Virus record (IMG/VR): IMGVR_UViG_3300032282_004021
Coordinates: 1-53,896 of that record
Direction: 5' to 3' (one strand)
DNA: 53,896 bases
Source of the DNA: a virus
In this document: one piece after another, positions 17,051-27,233 of the stretch
Numbering within the stretch: the first letter of the stretch is position 1
Layout: each line of letters opens with the position of its first letter
The notes under the pieces: model-generated
What the model was told of the DNA's origin: nothing
The model's input: the letters and a program-made list of their open reading frames with translations, nothing else
The model's database searches: none
Made by a program: the position numbers and the translations under genes

Positions 17051-18577
17051 ATGAGTATTAAAAAATATACGAACTTTGAGAAGATAAATCAAAAAACGGA
17101 CAATGAAGGCAAATTCATTCAGGATAAGGATTTATTTATCGTTTCCAAGTCAGAAATAGAAGATTCTGATTTTGGAGATTGTAAGTATGATGTTATGGAA
17201 GTATCTGTTTATGATATTAATAATAATCTTCTTCCGCAAAAATCAGGTGAAACCGTTGCATATATAAAAAGTGGTGAAATAAAAGAATATGTATATAATG
17301 TAACTAATACTCGTGGGAAAAAAGAAGTTGCTATTGATGTTGAAAAACTACTTAGTGATTTAGGATTTACAAATGGAATATTACGTGTTAATTTTAATTT
17401 TATTCGTAATAGAGTTGGTAGTGAAAATGAAATTCGTAGAGCTTGGATTCAAGAAATATCAGCAACTCGTAATGAAATCCGAATAATTCCACTTAAAACT
17501 ACCAATGAATTTATAAATGATCAAAACGCAAAGGATTTAGATAATCTTTCTAATCTGAATAGGGATTTTAAATATTATAGAAAATCAATATTGGATTCTC
17601 TTTATTCATTTGAAGGAATTTTTATGGATAAAATAAAATCAAGTTTAGAATCAAAATATGGTAAAGATTATTTCAATTTAATTCGTAAGGATTTTGGATT
17701 AAGGGATTTTGATAAATTAGCAACAACAATATACGAACAATACAGGGATTCGGTAACATATTATCTTACAAATCGTAATTACGATATAACTAGTTCAGCT
17801 TTTGGACTTCAATCGGGAATTCGTTTTGAAGATTGTGACCAGTATGATTTTGACCCGATGGTTAATGAAATGGAAAATATTTTAAGAAATGTTATTGAAG
17901 TAAATACATCATTTCTTAAAAGACGTGATTTTCGTGTTGAAGAAACACCAGAGGAATTTAAAGCAGTTGAACAATCTAAACAAATTCAAAATAATTTGGA
18001 TTCATTCCAAACTGCACGGGTTGATGTATTAACGACATTCCCTACTATTTTACCAACACCAACACCAATGCCACCGCAAATTCAAGTACCTAATGCTGTT
18101 GGCCATTTTCATTATACACTTAAAAATAATAAAAATAATGGTTCTCTAACATTTACATTTATAGATGTAAGTGGACAAAAAGTTGAAAAGAAAGTCGCAT
18201 CAGGTCAATCGTTTACAGTTTGTGCAAAAGAAGGAACGGTTTCAACTACGGCAGGATTATCAAATCGTAGTAAATTAGCAAATGGATTGATAACTGCCGA
18301 TGATGTTAAAGCTGGTAGGGTTCCGAAACGTGAATGGAATATAACAAAAGGAAAAGTATGTCAAACTATTGATACGAGAGATATAGCACCTATGCCTGTG
18401 TCGGATTTGATACCGGAAAGGGGAGCATTACCTACTAAATCAACAAAAACAAATATTGAAATTCAACCAAATACAAATACTTCCACAAATACAACAGCTG
18501 CTAGAGGAACATCTAGAGCACTAGTAAATAGAGGCGATACCACATCACCAATAAATTCTTTAGATACTGGGATGTGA
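17051..18577 (+). CDS. Putative baseplate/tail structural protein
   Basis: The 508-residue protein begins with a beta-rich N-terminal part (about 1-150; KYDVMEVSVYDINNN, LRVNFNFIRNRVGSENEIRR). A helical middle (about 170-320) contains the segment SLESKYGKDYFNLIRKDFGL. A short Pro-rich linker (TPTPMPPQIQVP) precedes a beta domain with HFHYTLKNNKNNGSLTFTF and a Thr/Asn-rich tail. It is collinear with the rest of the baseplate operon and ends before a late-type motif at 18608, so it is likely the last gene of that unit. I do not recognise the family. Confidence 0.6.
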   Translation: MSIKKYTNFEKINQKTDNEGKFIQDKDLFIVSKSEIEDSDFGDCKYDVMEVSVYDINNNLLPQKSGETVAYIKSGEIKEYVYNVTNTRGKKEVAIDVEKLLSDLGFTNGILRVNFNFIRNRVGSENEIRRAWIQEISATRNEIRIIPLKTTNEFINDQNAKDLDNLSNLNRDFKYYRKSILDSLYSFEGIFMDKIKSSLESKYGKDYFNLIRKDFGLRDFDKLATTIYEQYRDSVTYYLTNRNYDITSSAFGLQSGIRFEDCDQYDFDPMVNEMENILRNVIEVNTSFLKRRDFRVEETPEEFKAVEQSKQIQNNLDSFQTARVDVLTTFPTILPTPTPMPPQIQVPNAVGHFHYTLKNNKNNGSLTFTFIDVSGQKVEKKVASGQSFTVCAKEGTVSTTAGLSNRSKLANGLITADDVKAGRVPKREWNITKGKVCQTIDTRDIAPMPVSDLIPERGALPTKSTKTNIEIQPNTNTSTNTTAARGTSRALVNRGDTTSPINSLDTGM

Positions 18578-18607
18578 GTGTTAGTAAATTGATTTATTAT
18601 TAAATAA

Positions 18608-18617
18608 AATATTTATA
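18608..18617 (+). promoter_or_regulatory. Late-type motif AATATTTATA
   Basis: AATATTTATA lies in the 52-base gap before the 1789-residue gene, 12 bases upstream of its ATG. It is one of about a dozen copies in the window, nearly all directly before structural genes. Confidence 0.55.
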
Positions 18618-18629
18618 TAAAACCAATAG

Positions 18630-21600
18630 ATGCCAATAAGAGCAATAGACGTAGAAGGAAATCCAACAATAAGACAATCGGAGCAACAATCTGATGGTGG
18701 TTATAGTGGTGCTAATATCTATACAACGGCTACTGGAATGGGTGGAGCTCCCATAAACCCCGCATATGTTCCACCATCATATTCTAACAATGGTGGTATA
18801 AAAATAAATCTTATAGCGGATTCAGTTGTTTCATTTAATGAAGATAAAACTGCCGTAGGCATTGGTAAAAGTGTAATTCTAAATAGGAATTATTATTCAT
18901 TTGGTACACAAAAAACATATCAGGCGGTAATTAAAGGAAAGCAATCCAAAAATTACTTTGTTGTACAAATAGAAAAAACATTTAGTAATTCCGCAGATTA
19001 CAATACCACAAATACACAAACGGATGGTGTTACATCTGCGCCCGCATCAATGCGGACCGCAATAGCAAATACATTTCATTTTACATATAATTCAACCGCA
19101 GGTGGAGCCACTAAACCACCAAGCGCGCTTGATTATCTACATAGAGAAAATATTCTAATAAAAGAATATGAATTAGATAATGAAGGAGGAAGACGTCGTG
19201 GCTTAGTATCAAGTCCAAAATATAAATTCAAATCAGAAAGGAGAGTTCAATCTACAGCTGGTGTTGTTGATTTAAGATTTGAATTTGGTGATGCAAAACT
19301 TGAGTTGGATATAGAAACAAAATCAGATTCTCAAAAATTAGAATATGAAGTTAATTTTAGTTCTAATTTACAAAATGAATTAGGTGATAAAGTATATCTT
19401 GAATATAAAATAGTAACACCATCAGGACAATTTCTAAAAGAAGGTAGTATAAAGTTATCCGATAATAATAATGATTTAGAAACAATAGAATCTCTTAATG
19501 CAAAAGATGCAGAAGTGCACTTTAAAATTTCCGGTGATATTGGTGATGATTATCATGTAAATTTTATAAGATATTCAACAAATTCACCCAACAGAAGGCC
19601 TTCAAAAACAAAAAATCTACTTTCTGGTTTGAATTTTGAAAACGATGTATTTGAAGGAATCGGTACTATTGCTAAAAAAAGTAATATCATAGTAAATGAT
19701 GATGGGTTATCATTGGTTCATGGCCTTACAATTAAAAGCGACTCTATTACTGCTAAAAACATAAGAGATGCCAATAATAGAAGACTACCAATAATTCCAA
19801 CCGATAAAACTACGGAAAATTGGAAAGAGGTTGGATTAGAATTTACAGCTACAGCAAAAGAATTATTATCACATATTCATATTCATATTGAATTTGAAAA
19901 GGTAATAACTTATCCAAAGCCGGAATTAGCATTAGGTGGTCTTCAATTTGAAAAAGAAATAAAAGATTCAGATACAGATGGTATATTCAATCTGATGTTT
20001 GGATCTACAAATGCCGACGTAGTTAATGTATATCTTACAACTGATAAGATAATAAAAGTAGAGCCTGCAAAGGGATTTGTAGAACTATCTTTTAAAAAGG
20101 ATTTCAATGGGGTGTATGGCACAAAACGAATTATATTAGTACCTGAAAGCAATGAGTATGGTACGGGTGAACGATATGAAGTTACTTTAAATTTCAAAGC
20201 AGTAAACGATTTCCCATCCGTTGTTGGTATACTACACCCTCAAACAATAGATATACCGTCATTTTCCGATGGTAATATTGAGTGGGATGTAGAATATGAA
20301 ACATTTGCAGCAACAAGTGTTGATGTGGATTTGATTTTAAAAGATAAAACAAAAGTATCTCTTTATAAAAGTTTAACCCCAAAAGGTTCATTCAAAATTA
20401 ATATAAGGGATTTAGCAGTTAAATTCTCACAATGGAATGGTAATGATAATGTTACCCTTATATTCAAACCATATAATAGAGGTGGAGCTGTAGAATTAAT
20501 AGGTAATGATTATGAGATTTCTACTCAAATCATTTATCCATTGGTAAAGTTAGATGAAGATATTATTCGCAAATCTATCTACGATGCTTTCATTGAAAAA
20601 ATAGGATTTCAAGAGCCAGAAAAGGAAAGTAAAAATCTTACACACTTAGTTAATTTTGGTAACGATGAACATGTACTAATTTCTTCTTGGGAAAATGATA
20701 ACTGGACTCTTTCAGAAAAAGGAACCGATGAGTTTGATAACGAAATTGTAACTAAAGAAGTTAAATCAGTAATTCTTAAACTTTATACGCCACTACCTGA
20801 GGGAGTACAACCTAATCAAACTATATGGGTTAGTAAGTTAATGACTAATCCGCTTGTTGAAACAATTATTCTAAATGAGCAAGCTTTACTTGAATGTCCT
20901 CCAATAAAGGGCCCTAATTTTGATATAGATATTGATTATGTAATGGGTAAAGGTACCGATTATGAATCTCTTGATAATCTTATATTAAGTTCTTCAAGTT
21001 CCACTAATCTCATACAAACATATCTAAGTCAATCAAATTTAGACACCGCAACGCTAAATATAGAATATGCAACCGGAGAAATCGTAAGTGGTACTACGGA
21101 ATATCTTTGGGATAATTTTGTACATTTTAGTTCGGCCGGAGAACGTGTTAATAACTTTATCTATAAGGTACAATTAATAGAGAATTATGAAACACTTTTA
21201 GTAAGCGCTTCTTTTGGTGCACAAACAGCATCTTTGGCCGGACAACAAGAAATAGAAAGACAAAAAGCCAAAAAATCATCATTAATACAGGGGTTTGACG
21301 GGTTTGAAACATTCCTTTATACATCATCCTCAATATGGTCCTCTACTGGTAGTGAGTCAATGACATGGCCTTTTAGTAGTTCTGTTAGACTACCTTCAAC
21401 AAATAGTAAAGTTATTAATTGGTATGATAGAGTAGTTGGATTGGCTGAAAAATATGATTTAGAAAACCAAAATTGGTTAATCAATAACATACCACAATAT
21501 ATCAGAGTAAACCCTGAGAATGAAAACTTCTTATTATTCTTCTCAATGGTAGGACATCATTTTGATAATATCTACTATTATACAAAAGCAATTGAACGTA

Positions 21601-23999
21601 GTAGGGGATTGGGTTATAAGAGTGAGGCCGGTGTTGCTGATAAACTACTATACGATTGGTTAAAGGGATTTAGTTGGGATGCAATTCCGCTTGGTGCAGA
21701 CTCCAAACTTTGGGATTATGCATTTGGAGAAGATGAAAATGGTAATACAAAAGAGGTAACATCTTCAAAAAAACGTTCAAATGAAGTATGGAGACGTATA
21801 ATAAACAACTTACCATATCTACTAAAACATAAAGGTACACGTAAAGGTATTTATGCTCTTATGGCATGTTATGGGGTTCCTTCATGTAATCTTTCAGTAA
21901 TGGAATTCGGGGGGCCTGAAGCAACTGATGAATTTAAGAATAAAGTTCTTATAGATAATTGTAGTTATGCTGTTACGTTAAATGGTAGTTCAAAAATTGG
22001 TATAGGAAATAGTGCAACAAAAGCTATTGAAATATTTTTTAAACCGGCATATGCACAAAATAATGCATATTTGATATTCAAAACATCAGGCGGACAACAT
22101 TTAATAATAAGTGGTTCCACTGGAGACCAATATGGTAAATTAAAATATGGTTCTTTAGAAACATCATTATTACCACTTTTTAATGGTAAGTTTACAGGTG
22201 TATGTATTTCAGATAATGGTTCTCAAACAGAATTAACTACGATGCAAACCGAAGGAGATCGAGTAATATTTTATGAATCAATCTCAGGATCGGCCGGGGT
22301 TCCAACTACATTATTTATAGGATATGATAATGTTGGGTTTAGTGGAAGTGTAGATGAATTTAGGATGTGGAATACACATCTAAGTAGTAGTGTATTTCGT
22401 GATCATGTTTTTTATCCAGAAATGATAAATGGTAATCATATTTCGGCATCAATTACCGATTTAGATGTTAGACTTGATTTTGAATATCCAAAACAAATGT
22501 TAGGTGGTGGGGTCACACGTTTTATAAATGTTGCGCCTATTATAAGTTTAGGAACTAATAGTAGAAATTATTATGAAGATAATAATACATCAACCGGTAT
22601 TACTACCGGCCGGACTGGTGTTCCTCTTATAACTACAAACGGAACAACATTTAATAACCCAATCCCAACAGTCTGGCCGTATCAATTTGAAGCAATAGAT
22701 AGAAACTCTTTAATTGAAATGCCTGATATTGGCGTTTCAAGATATTCAAGTAACAAAGTAAGATTTGAAGAACAATCACTAATTTCCGATTTATCACCAA
22801 GGCATAGGGCAACCAAAAAAGCAATTCAAACGGGCCCTCTTGATTCCAATCGTGTAGGATTATTCTTCTCACCTACAAAGGAATTAAACTTTGATATAGC
22901 AAAATCAATGGGCGCAGAATCACTTAATGAATTTATTGGTGACCCATCGGACAGATATAAACCAACATATAATAAGTTAGGTGGTTTAAGAAATTATTAT
23001 TTTGATAGAATAAAGAATAGAAACATTTACGAATATATTGACCTTGTCAGAATGTATGAGAGGGCAATGTTTGATGATCTTAAGAAAATGTTACCAGCTA
23101 GAGTAAGAGTAACAACCGGATTATTAATTGAACCACATTTTTTAGAGAGAAGTAAATATCAATACGAAAAACCAACCGGTTCAAACAATTACTATGAAGG
23201 AAATGTATCATCAACTGTAGTTACTTTGGGTGAAAATGATCAATACGAAAGTACAATTACGTTGGAGTGGCCAGTAGAAGCTGAAAATAATCAATACGAA
23301 AGTACAATAACTTTTGATTGGCCGGTGGAAGCTGAAAACGAACAATATGATGGATTAATAAATGCAAATGATAATGTAACTCCATCAGCTGAATCGGAAA
23401 ATTATGAAACAATTATTGATGCTAAGTTTGAAAACCCCACTATAACAGGAATAGCTGATGATAATGCAGAAAAATTATTAGTTCAATCAAATCCATATGT
23501 TGATATTGGGTTTGGAATTTATTGTCAAAATGGATCAGCTATTAGAACTTATTTCGATCAATATAATCGTTTAAAAAAAGAAAGAATACAGGCATATTTA
23601 GTAGTAGAAAAAAATATAAAGTATTTTGATAAATATGCAGTTTTATTACCAAGTGGAATGGGAGATTCGAGAGGTGGATTTATCACAACATCTTCATACG
23701 ATTATGAAACTAAATTAGTAATACAATCATTTGATAGCGCATCGGTAGCAACACCAGCACCTTCCGCAAATAACAATATTATTAGTGTTATAAACGTAGA
23801 TGGATATTTACCAACACATCATAGAAATACAAGTGATTTAACTACAGGTTTACAAAATTCTTATTATAAAGGTTCTAAAAATACGGCTGGTACTACGTTA
23901 GATGGCGCAGAACCGGTTGAAACATTCTCTACTAATCCAAATACTATAAGAGTTAATTTGACAAGAGATTCTTCTGAACCAATTTTAGAAGTAGAATAA
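18630..23999 (+). CDS. Giant baseplate/tail protein with LamG-like domain
   Basis: The 1789-residue protein is the largest of the tail block. The N-terminal 900 residues are beta-rich and repetitive in style (Ig-like segments around DADTDGIFNLMFGSTNADVV and FKPYNRGGAVELIG). From about 985 to 1090 a helical region (WLKGFSWDAIPLGADSKLWD; NNLPYLLKHKGTRKGIYALM) resembles the core of phage tail protein I/gp7-type baseplate proteins. A LamG/concanavalin-type domain follows at about 1112-1255 (SYAVTLNGSSKIGIGN; TTLFIGYDNVGFSGSVDEFR). Near 1535 there is a short tandem repeat, and a C-terminal part of roughly 190 residues ends the protein. The likely role is a wedge arm combined with carbohydrate binding at the host surface. 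T4 gp7 (1032 residues) is the nearest positional analogue. Confidence 0.7.
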   Translation: MPIRAIDVEGNPTIRQSEQQSDGGYSGANIYTTATGMGGAPINPAYVPPSYSNNGGIKINLIADSVVSFNEDKTAVGIGKSVILNRNYYSFGTQKTYQAVIKGKQSKNYFVVQIEKTFSNSADYNTTNTQTDGVTSAPASMRTAIANTFHFTYNSTAGGATKPPSALDYLHRENILIKEYELDNEGGRRRGLVSSPKYKFKSERRVQSTAGVVDLRFEFGDAKLELDIETKSDSQKLEYEVNFSSNLQNELGDKVYLEYKIVTPSGQFLKEGSIKLSDNNNDLETIESLNAKDAEVHFKISGDIGDDYHVNFIRYSTNSPNRRPSKTKNLLSGLNFENDVFEGIGTIAKKSNIIVNDDGLSLVHGLTIKSDSITAKNIRDANNRRLPIIPTDKTTENWKEVGLEFTATAKELLSHIHIHIEFEKVITYPKPELALGGLQFEKEIKDSDTDGIFNLMFGSTNADVVNVYLTTDKIIKVEPAKGFVELSFKKDFNGVYGTKRIILVPESNEYGTGERYEVTLNFKAVNDFPSVVGILHPQTIDIPSFSDGNIEWDVEYETFAATSVDVDLILKDKTKVSLYKSLTPKGSFKINIRDLAVKFSQWNGNDNVTLIFKPYNRGGAVELIGNDYEISTQIIYPLVKLDEDIIRKSIYDAFIEKIGFQEPEKESKNLTHLVNFGNDEHVLISSWENDNWTLSEKGTDEFDNEIVTKEVKSVILKLYTPLPEGVQPNQTIWVSKLMTNPLVETIILNEQALLECPPIKGPNFDIDIDYVMGKGTDYESLDNLILSSSSSTNLIQTYLSQSNLDTATLNIEYATGEIVSGTTEYLWDNFVHFSSAGERVNNFIYKVQLIENYETLLVSASFGAQTASLAGQQEIERQKAKKSSLIQGFDGFETFLYTSSSIWSSTGSESMTWPFSSSVRLPSTNSKVINWYDRVVGLAEKYDLENQNWLINNIPQYIRVNPENENFLLFFSMVGHHFDNIYYYTKAIERSRGLGYKSEAGVADKLLYDWLKGFSWDAIPLGADSKLWDYAFGEDENGNTKEVTSSKKRSNEVWRRIINNLPYLLKHKGTRKGIYALMACYGVPSCNLSVMEFGGPEATDEFKNKVLIDNCSYAVTLNGSSKIGIGNSATKAIEIFFKPAYAQNNAYLIFKTSGGQHLIISGSTGDQYGKLKYGSLETSLLPLFNGKFTGVCISDNGSQTELTTMQTEGDRVIFYESISGSAGVPTTLFIGYDNVGFSGSVDEFRMWNTHLSSSVFRDHVFYPEMINGNHISASITDLDVRLDFEYPKQMLGGGVTRFINVAPIISLGTNSRNYYEDNNTSTGITTGRTGVPLITTNGTTFNNPIPTVWPYQFEAIDRNSLIEMPDIGVSRYSSNKVRFEEQSLISDLSPRHRATKKAIQTGPLDSNRVGLFFSPTKELNFDIAKSMGAESLNEFIGDPSDRYKPTYNKLGGLRNYYFDRIKNRNIYEYIDLVRMYERAMFDDLKKMLPARVRVTTGLLIEPHFLERSKYQYEKPTGSNNYYEGNVSSTVVTLGENDQYESTITLEWPVEAENNQYESTITFDWPVEAENEQYDGLINANDNVTPSAESENYETIIDAKFENPTITGIADDNAEKLLVQSNPYVDIGFGIYCQNGSAIRTYFDQYNRLKKERIQAYLVVEKNIKYFDKYAVLLPSGMGDSRGGFITTSSYDYETKLVIQSFDSASVATPAPSANNNIISVINVDGYLPTHHRNTSDLTTGLQNSYYKGSKNTAGTTLDGAEPVETFSTNPNTIRVNLTRDSSEPILEVE
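23232..23360 (+). repeat. In-frame 51-base tandem repeat in the giant tail gene
   Basis: Two adjacent 51-base units (23232-23282 and 23283-23333) each encode 17 residues of the pattern EN-x-QYESTIT-xx-WPVEA. A third, decayed copy follows (ENEQYDGLI). The two full units differ by several synonymous and conservative changes, so they are an old duplication rather than a recent slip. They lie between the conserved core and the C-terminal part, as expected for a length-variable linker. Confidence 0.8.
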
Positions 24000-24013
24000 T
24001 TTTTATAAAATCT

Positions 24014-24022
24014 ATATTTATA
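24014..24022 (+). promoter_or_regulatory. Late-type motif ATATTTATA
   Basis: ATATTTATA is located in the gap between the giant tail gene and the gene at 24046, with 23 bases to the ATG. Confidence 0.5.
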
Positions 24023-24045
24023 ACAAACGATAATAATACAACACT

Positions 24046-24678
24046 ATGGGATATTTAGATAACACTACACTAACAGTCGATGCTATTCTCACAAAAAAAG
24101 GTAGAGAAAAGTTAGCATCAGGTCAGGGATTAAACATTACACAATTTGCGTTGGCAGATGATGAGATTGATTATTCTCTTTATGAACCAGCACATCCTCT
24201 TGGATCGGCATATTATGATACAATAATAAAAAATATGCCTGTATTGGAAGCTAATCCGGATGAAACTCAGGTAATGAAATATAAATTGGTAACTCTTCCA
24301 AAAAATACAACACGTATTCCGGTTGTAGAATTTGGTGTTCCAAACATTTCAGTAAACCAAAGAAGTGGTGAGGTTGCGCTTTCTCCTACTACATCGCCAG
24401 CAGGTAATAGAAGTTTAGGATATACAATAATCCTTTCTAATAAAAATGCAGGTGATATTATCGGCGAAGGAGTAACTTCTGATGTAGGAACTGTTCCAGT
24501 ATTCATTGGTGATGATGTATCAGCAACAGCTGCTATCGCTAAAGGTTTAAGCTTTAAGTTTATTCCTAATCCATCTCTCACATCAACCATAAGAACAACT
24601 ATAACTGTTTATGGTAATGAAACCGGTGGTTCACAAACTATTCCAGTAACAGTAACATATGTAAACTATACAAAATAA
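24046..24678 (+). CDS. Putative tail/virion structural protein
   Basis: The 210-residue protein opens with GYLDNTTLTVDAILTKKGRE, then ITQFALADDEIDYSLYEP. This N-terminal pattern recurs in structural proteins of large contractile phages, often beside fibre and baseplate genes. The rest is beta-rich with an Ig-like C-terminus (TTITVYGNETGGSQTIPVTV). It begins a three-gene run with two larger structural proteins. A collar, connector or fibre-attachment role is possible; no T4 counterpart is recognised. Confidence 0.65.
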   Translation: MGYLDNTTLTVDAILTKKGREKLASGQGLNITQFALADDEIDYSLYEPAHPLGSAYYDTIIKNMPVLEANPDETQVMKYKLVTLPKNTTRIPVVEFGVPNISVNQRSGEVALSPTTSPAGNRSLGYTIILSNKNAGDIIGEGVTSDVGTVPVFIGDDVSATAAIAKGLSFKFIPNPSLTSTIRTTITVYGNETGGSQTIPVTVTYVNYTK

Positions 24679-24687
24679 TAATATACA

Positions 24688-25911
24688 ATGGCAATAATTA
24701 GAGATAATAGAGGAGCCCTTTTAGCAAGCAACCTTTCAAAATATTTAGCAGGAGCAGCTAATACAGCAGGTACACCAATAGATACCAATGAAATGGTTAA
24801 AATTGTAAATCAATTCCTTGGTCAAAATGAACAAATTAGTTCCGATATGAATACTATATCAAATGGTATTTATAAAAGATTTTTGACTAATGATAAGATT
24901 ACAAATAAAACCGAAGTAGTAACAACTGGAATTTGGAGTGGAGATACTGGTTCATTGGGAATACTTTACACATCAACCAATCAAATAAATAGTAATAGTG
25001 GTAAATATTATATAGATGTATATAATAAGGCCACTTCATCAAGCGATGCAGAAGTTCAATTCTCTGTTGCATTTGGTGATGTAAGGGGATATGGTTCGCC
25101 ATCAATAGCAGATGATGAAAACTCTGTTGTAGCTAGTAAAGCTGTTTATAATCAATTCAGAAATGTATTGTTGGGTTCAACAGATCCATATTTTACTGTA
25201 TACAGTGGTTCAACACCAAACGCATATGATGTTCAACAAATATACGCAATCAATGTAAATCGTGCAAGGTATAGAGAAAGATTGGATCCGGGAAATATTT
25301 CAATAGATATGGGGACCTATAATTTAATAGATGATAGTGGTGGTACAGATGAATCTGTAACGACTGCAGGTAGGATTTATAATATAGTAGAAGGCGATTT
25401 GAATATAGGAACTGCAGGAGGTGCAACTATCACATCATATACTTCATCTAATGGACAAGGATATGGTTTATTTTATCCGGATTTTGGTGTTATAATTCTA
25501 AATGCTGAAGCAATTAGTAGTAAATCTTCTTTAGCAAATTTAGTATCAGCAAATACATCATCTGCTGGGGTTTATTTTAATAATACCGCAGGATCTGGTA
25601 GTAGATTACTAATATCAACAATTAGTACCGGTGCTGATTTTCAAGCTCGTAGAACTGAAAACGTATCTACCTCACATTATTTTATAAGAGCAAACAATAG
25701 AGAATTTAATTTCTCAAATAACCCAACATTCGTAACAGGATCGACTGGTCAATTTGTTCAGGGTGCTTTTGAAAGAGACCCGCATGTTTATATAACTACA
25801 GTTGGACTTTACGATGATGCAAATGAGTTATTGGCAGTAGCTAAAACAAGTAGACCTATAGAAAAAACTTTTGATAAAGAAGTAGCAATAAAAGTAAAGT
25901 TGGATTTCTAA
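24688..25911 (+). CDS. Structural protein, paralogue A
   Basis: The 407-residue protein has a helical N-terminal arm (RDNRGALLASNLSKYLAGAA) and a beta-rich body. Its last 45 residues (YITTVGLYDDANELLAVAKT and onward) align with the end of the protein encoded at 25982, which reads ITTIGLYDDNMDLVAVAKLP. The two genes are therefore related at least in their C-terminal domain. Such ends are seen in abundant virion proteins of large phages. The gene is followed by a strong intrinsic terminator, so it ends its transcription unit. Exact function is not recognised. Confidence 0.65.
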   Translation: MAIIRDNRGALLASNLSKYLAGAANTAGTPIDTNEMVKIVNQFLGQNEQISSDMNTISNGIYKRFLTNDKITNKTEVVTTGIWSGDTGSLGILYTSTNQINSNSGKYYIDVYNKATSSSDAEVQFSVAFGDVRGYGSPSIADDENSVVASKAVYNQFRNVLLGSTDPYFTVYSGSTPNAYDVQQIYAINVNRARYRERLDPGNISIDMGTYNLIDDSGGTDESVTTAGRIYNIVEGDLNIGTAGGATITSYTSSNGQGYGLFYPDFGVIILNAEAISSKSSLANLVSANTSSAGVYFNNTAGSGSRLLISTISTGADFQARRTENVSTSHYFIRANNREFNFSNNPTFVTGSTGQFVQGAFERDPHVYITTVGLYDDANELLAVAKTSRPIEKTFDKEVAIKVKLDF

Positions 25912-25932
25912 AAACAATAACCAATATATATT

Positions 25933-25957
25933 AACCCACCCAAGCTGGTGGGTTTTT
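25933..25957 (+). terminator. Intrinsic terminator
   Basis: AACCCACC (25933-25940) pairs with GGTGGGTT (25947-25954) around the loop CAAGCT, and the T run continues to 25957. It is a GC-rich eight-base-pair hairpin in an AT-rich region, placed 21 bases after the stop of the preceding gene. Confidence 0.9.
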
Positions 25958-25966
25958 AGTTAGAAG

Positions 25967-25976
25967 GATATTTATA
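25967..25976 (+). promoter_or_regulatory. Late-type motif GATATTTATA
   Basis: The motif lies between the terminator and the ATG at 25982, which is only five bases downstream. Because the terminator closes the preceding unit, a promoter is expected here, and this is the only candidate. Confidence 0.6.
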
Positions 25977-25981
25977 AGTGT

Positions 25982-27196
25982 ATGTTAAAAAGAATACCAA
26001 AATCAGATATTTCAATTCGTCCTTTTAAGGCATATAAAACTTGGACATTTGTTTCGGGTTCAACCGATGTTTCCGTATTAAGTGCTTTTGAAGCTGATTA
26101 TACTTCGACACTTACAGCATCAGCTAATGGTTTATCGTTTTATCAAAATGCTCTTTATGGTCAATTAAGGGCACAATTTTATAATGGAACAGAAGATAAT
26201 GTATTTATAAGGAGTGGTTATAAAACAAATGTTTATAATGCAGATAGTCCGCTAACAACCGAAAGGTTTTTAAGTGGTAGTGCAACAATCATATCAATTC
26301 CACAAAGATTTGTTGGTGATGGTATTAAACCCGGATCAGTTAAATTAAATGCTAATGGGACTATATATGTTGATGATGGATTTAGTAATATTGGTTATGA
26401 TTATCTTGATATAATCGATGTAAGCCTTTTAGATTTTAATACCGGTGAGTTTAACTTTACAAATTATTATACTGGTACACCATATTCGTGTTCGGTTGAA
26501 TCAACTACTTGGGATATGAATACAGGTCAAGTAGTAGTAACTTACCCAGCATATAGTGTAAACCCATCAGATCAATATTCGGCTATGATGTATAGCTGGG
26601 ATTCTAATGCAACACCTTCTCTAATGTATATTCAAAATCTTCCTTTTTTAGATAGCCCACCTACTGGATTACAAAAAGGAAATGTTTTTTATAATCAAGG
26701 ACTCATAGTTTTAACAAGAGATACAACGCAAGTATTACAATCTAGTTGGAGTTTGGAGTATAAATCAACCGAAACAATATATGAACATGAATATCTTTGT
26801 GTTGTAAATGAACAAGAATTTAATACTTCAACAAATCCTACCGCAGTTATTAGTACTGGAGCTGAAACTGAATGGTTCCAAACTACATACGAAGGTAATG
26901 TAAAGGTTATAACAAAGCCAGGTGTAAAATATGTTCGTAAAAGACAAGTATTAAGTCAAGATGGTTTAATGGATTATGCATATATAAGTTCAGTAAATTC
27001 GGCAGTTTCAGGTGGTTTTGAACAATGGGAAGCATACGAAAAATCAGACCCCACAGGCTCTTACCTAATGCCAATGATAACCACAATCGGACTTTATGAT
27101 GATAATATGGATTTAGTTGCGGTGGCAAAATTACCTAAACCAATAAAATCCATGCATAATATGCCCGTAAACTTTTTGGTTCGTTTTGATATGTAA
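25982..27196 (+). CDS. Structural protein, paralogue B
   Basis: The 404-residue protein starts MLKRIPKSDISIRPFKAYKT and has a beta-rich body with many Tyr, Ser and Thr. Its C-terminus shares the TT[VI]GLYDD-x5-AVAK-x2-[RK]PI pattern with the gene at 24688, so the C-terminal domains are homologous. The start at 25982 is the only Met near the N-terminus and no upstream alternative exists. It is the only large gene in its unit, flanked by its own late-type motif and the next one at 27209. It is probably an abundant virion protein; a sheath or tube identity cannot be shown. Confidence 0.65.
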   Translation: MLKRIPKSDISIRPFKAYKTWTFVSGSTDVSVLSAFEADYTSTLTASANGLSFYQNALYGQLRAQFYNGTEDNVFIRSGYKTNVYNADSPLTTERFLSGSATIISIPQRFVGDGIKPGSVKLNANGTIYVDDGFSNIGYDYLDIIDVSLLDFNTGEFNFTNYYTGTPYSCSVESTTWDMNTGQVVVTYPAYSVNPSDQYSAMMYSWDSNATPSLMYIQNLPFLDSPPTGLQKGNVFYNQGLIVLTRDTTQVLQSSWSLEYKSTETIYEHEYLCVVNEQEFNTSTNPTAVISTGAETEWFQTTYEGNVKVITKPGVKYVRKRQVLSQDGLMDYAYISSVNSAVSGGFEQWEAYEKSDPTGSYLMPMITTIGLYDDNMDLVAVAKLPKPIKSMHNMPVNFLVRFDM

Positions 27197-27208
27197 TTCT
27201 AATTTTTT

Positions 27209-27218
27209 AATATTTATA
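27209..27218 (+). promoter_or_regulatory. Late-type motif AATATTTATA
   Basis: AATATTTATA occurs 15 bases upstream of the ATG at 27234, in a 37-base gap after the preceding gene. Confidence 0.55.
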
Positions 27219-27233
27219 TAAAAATATAACACT

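Noticed and set aside
25982-27196. Identification as tail sheath protein
   Set aside because: Size and abundance-type context fit loosely, but no sheath-specific motif was seen, so only a structural label was given.
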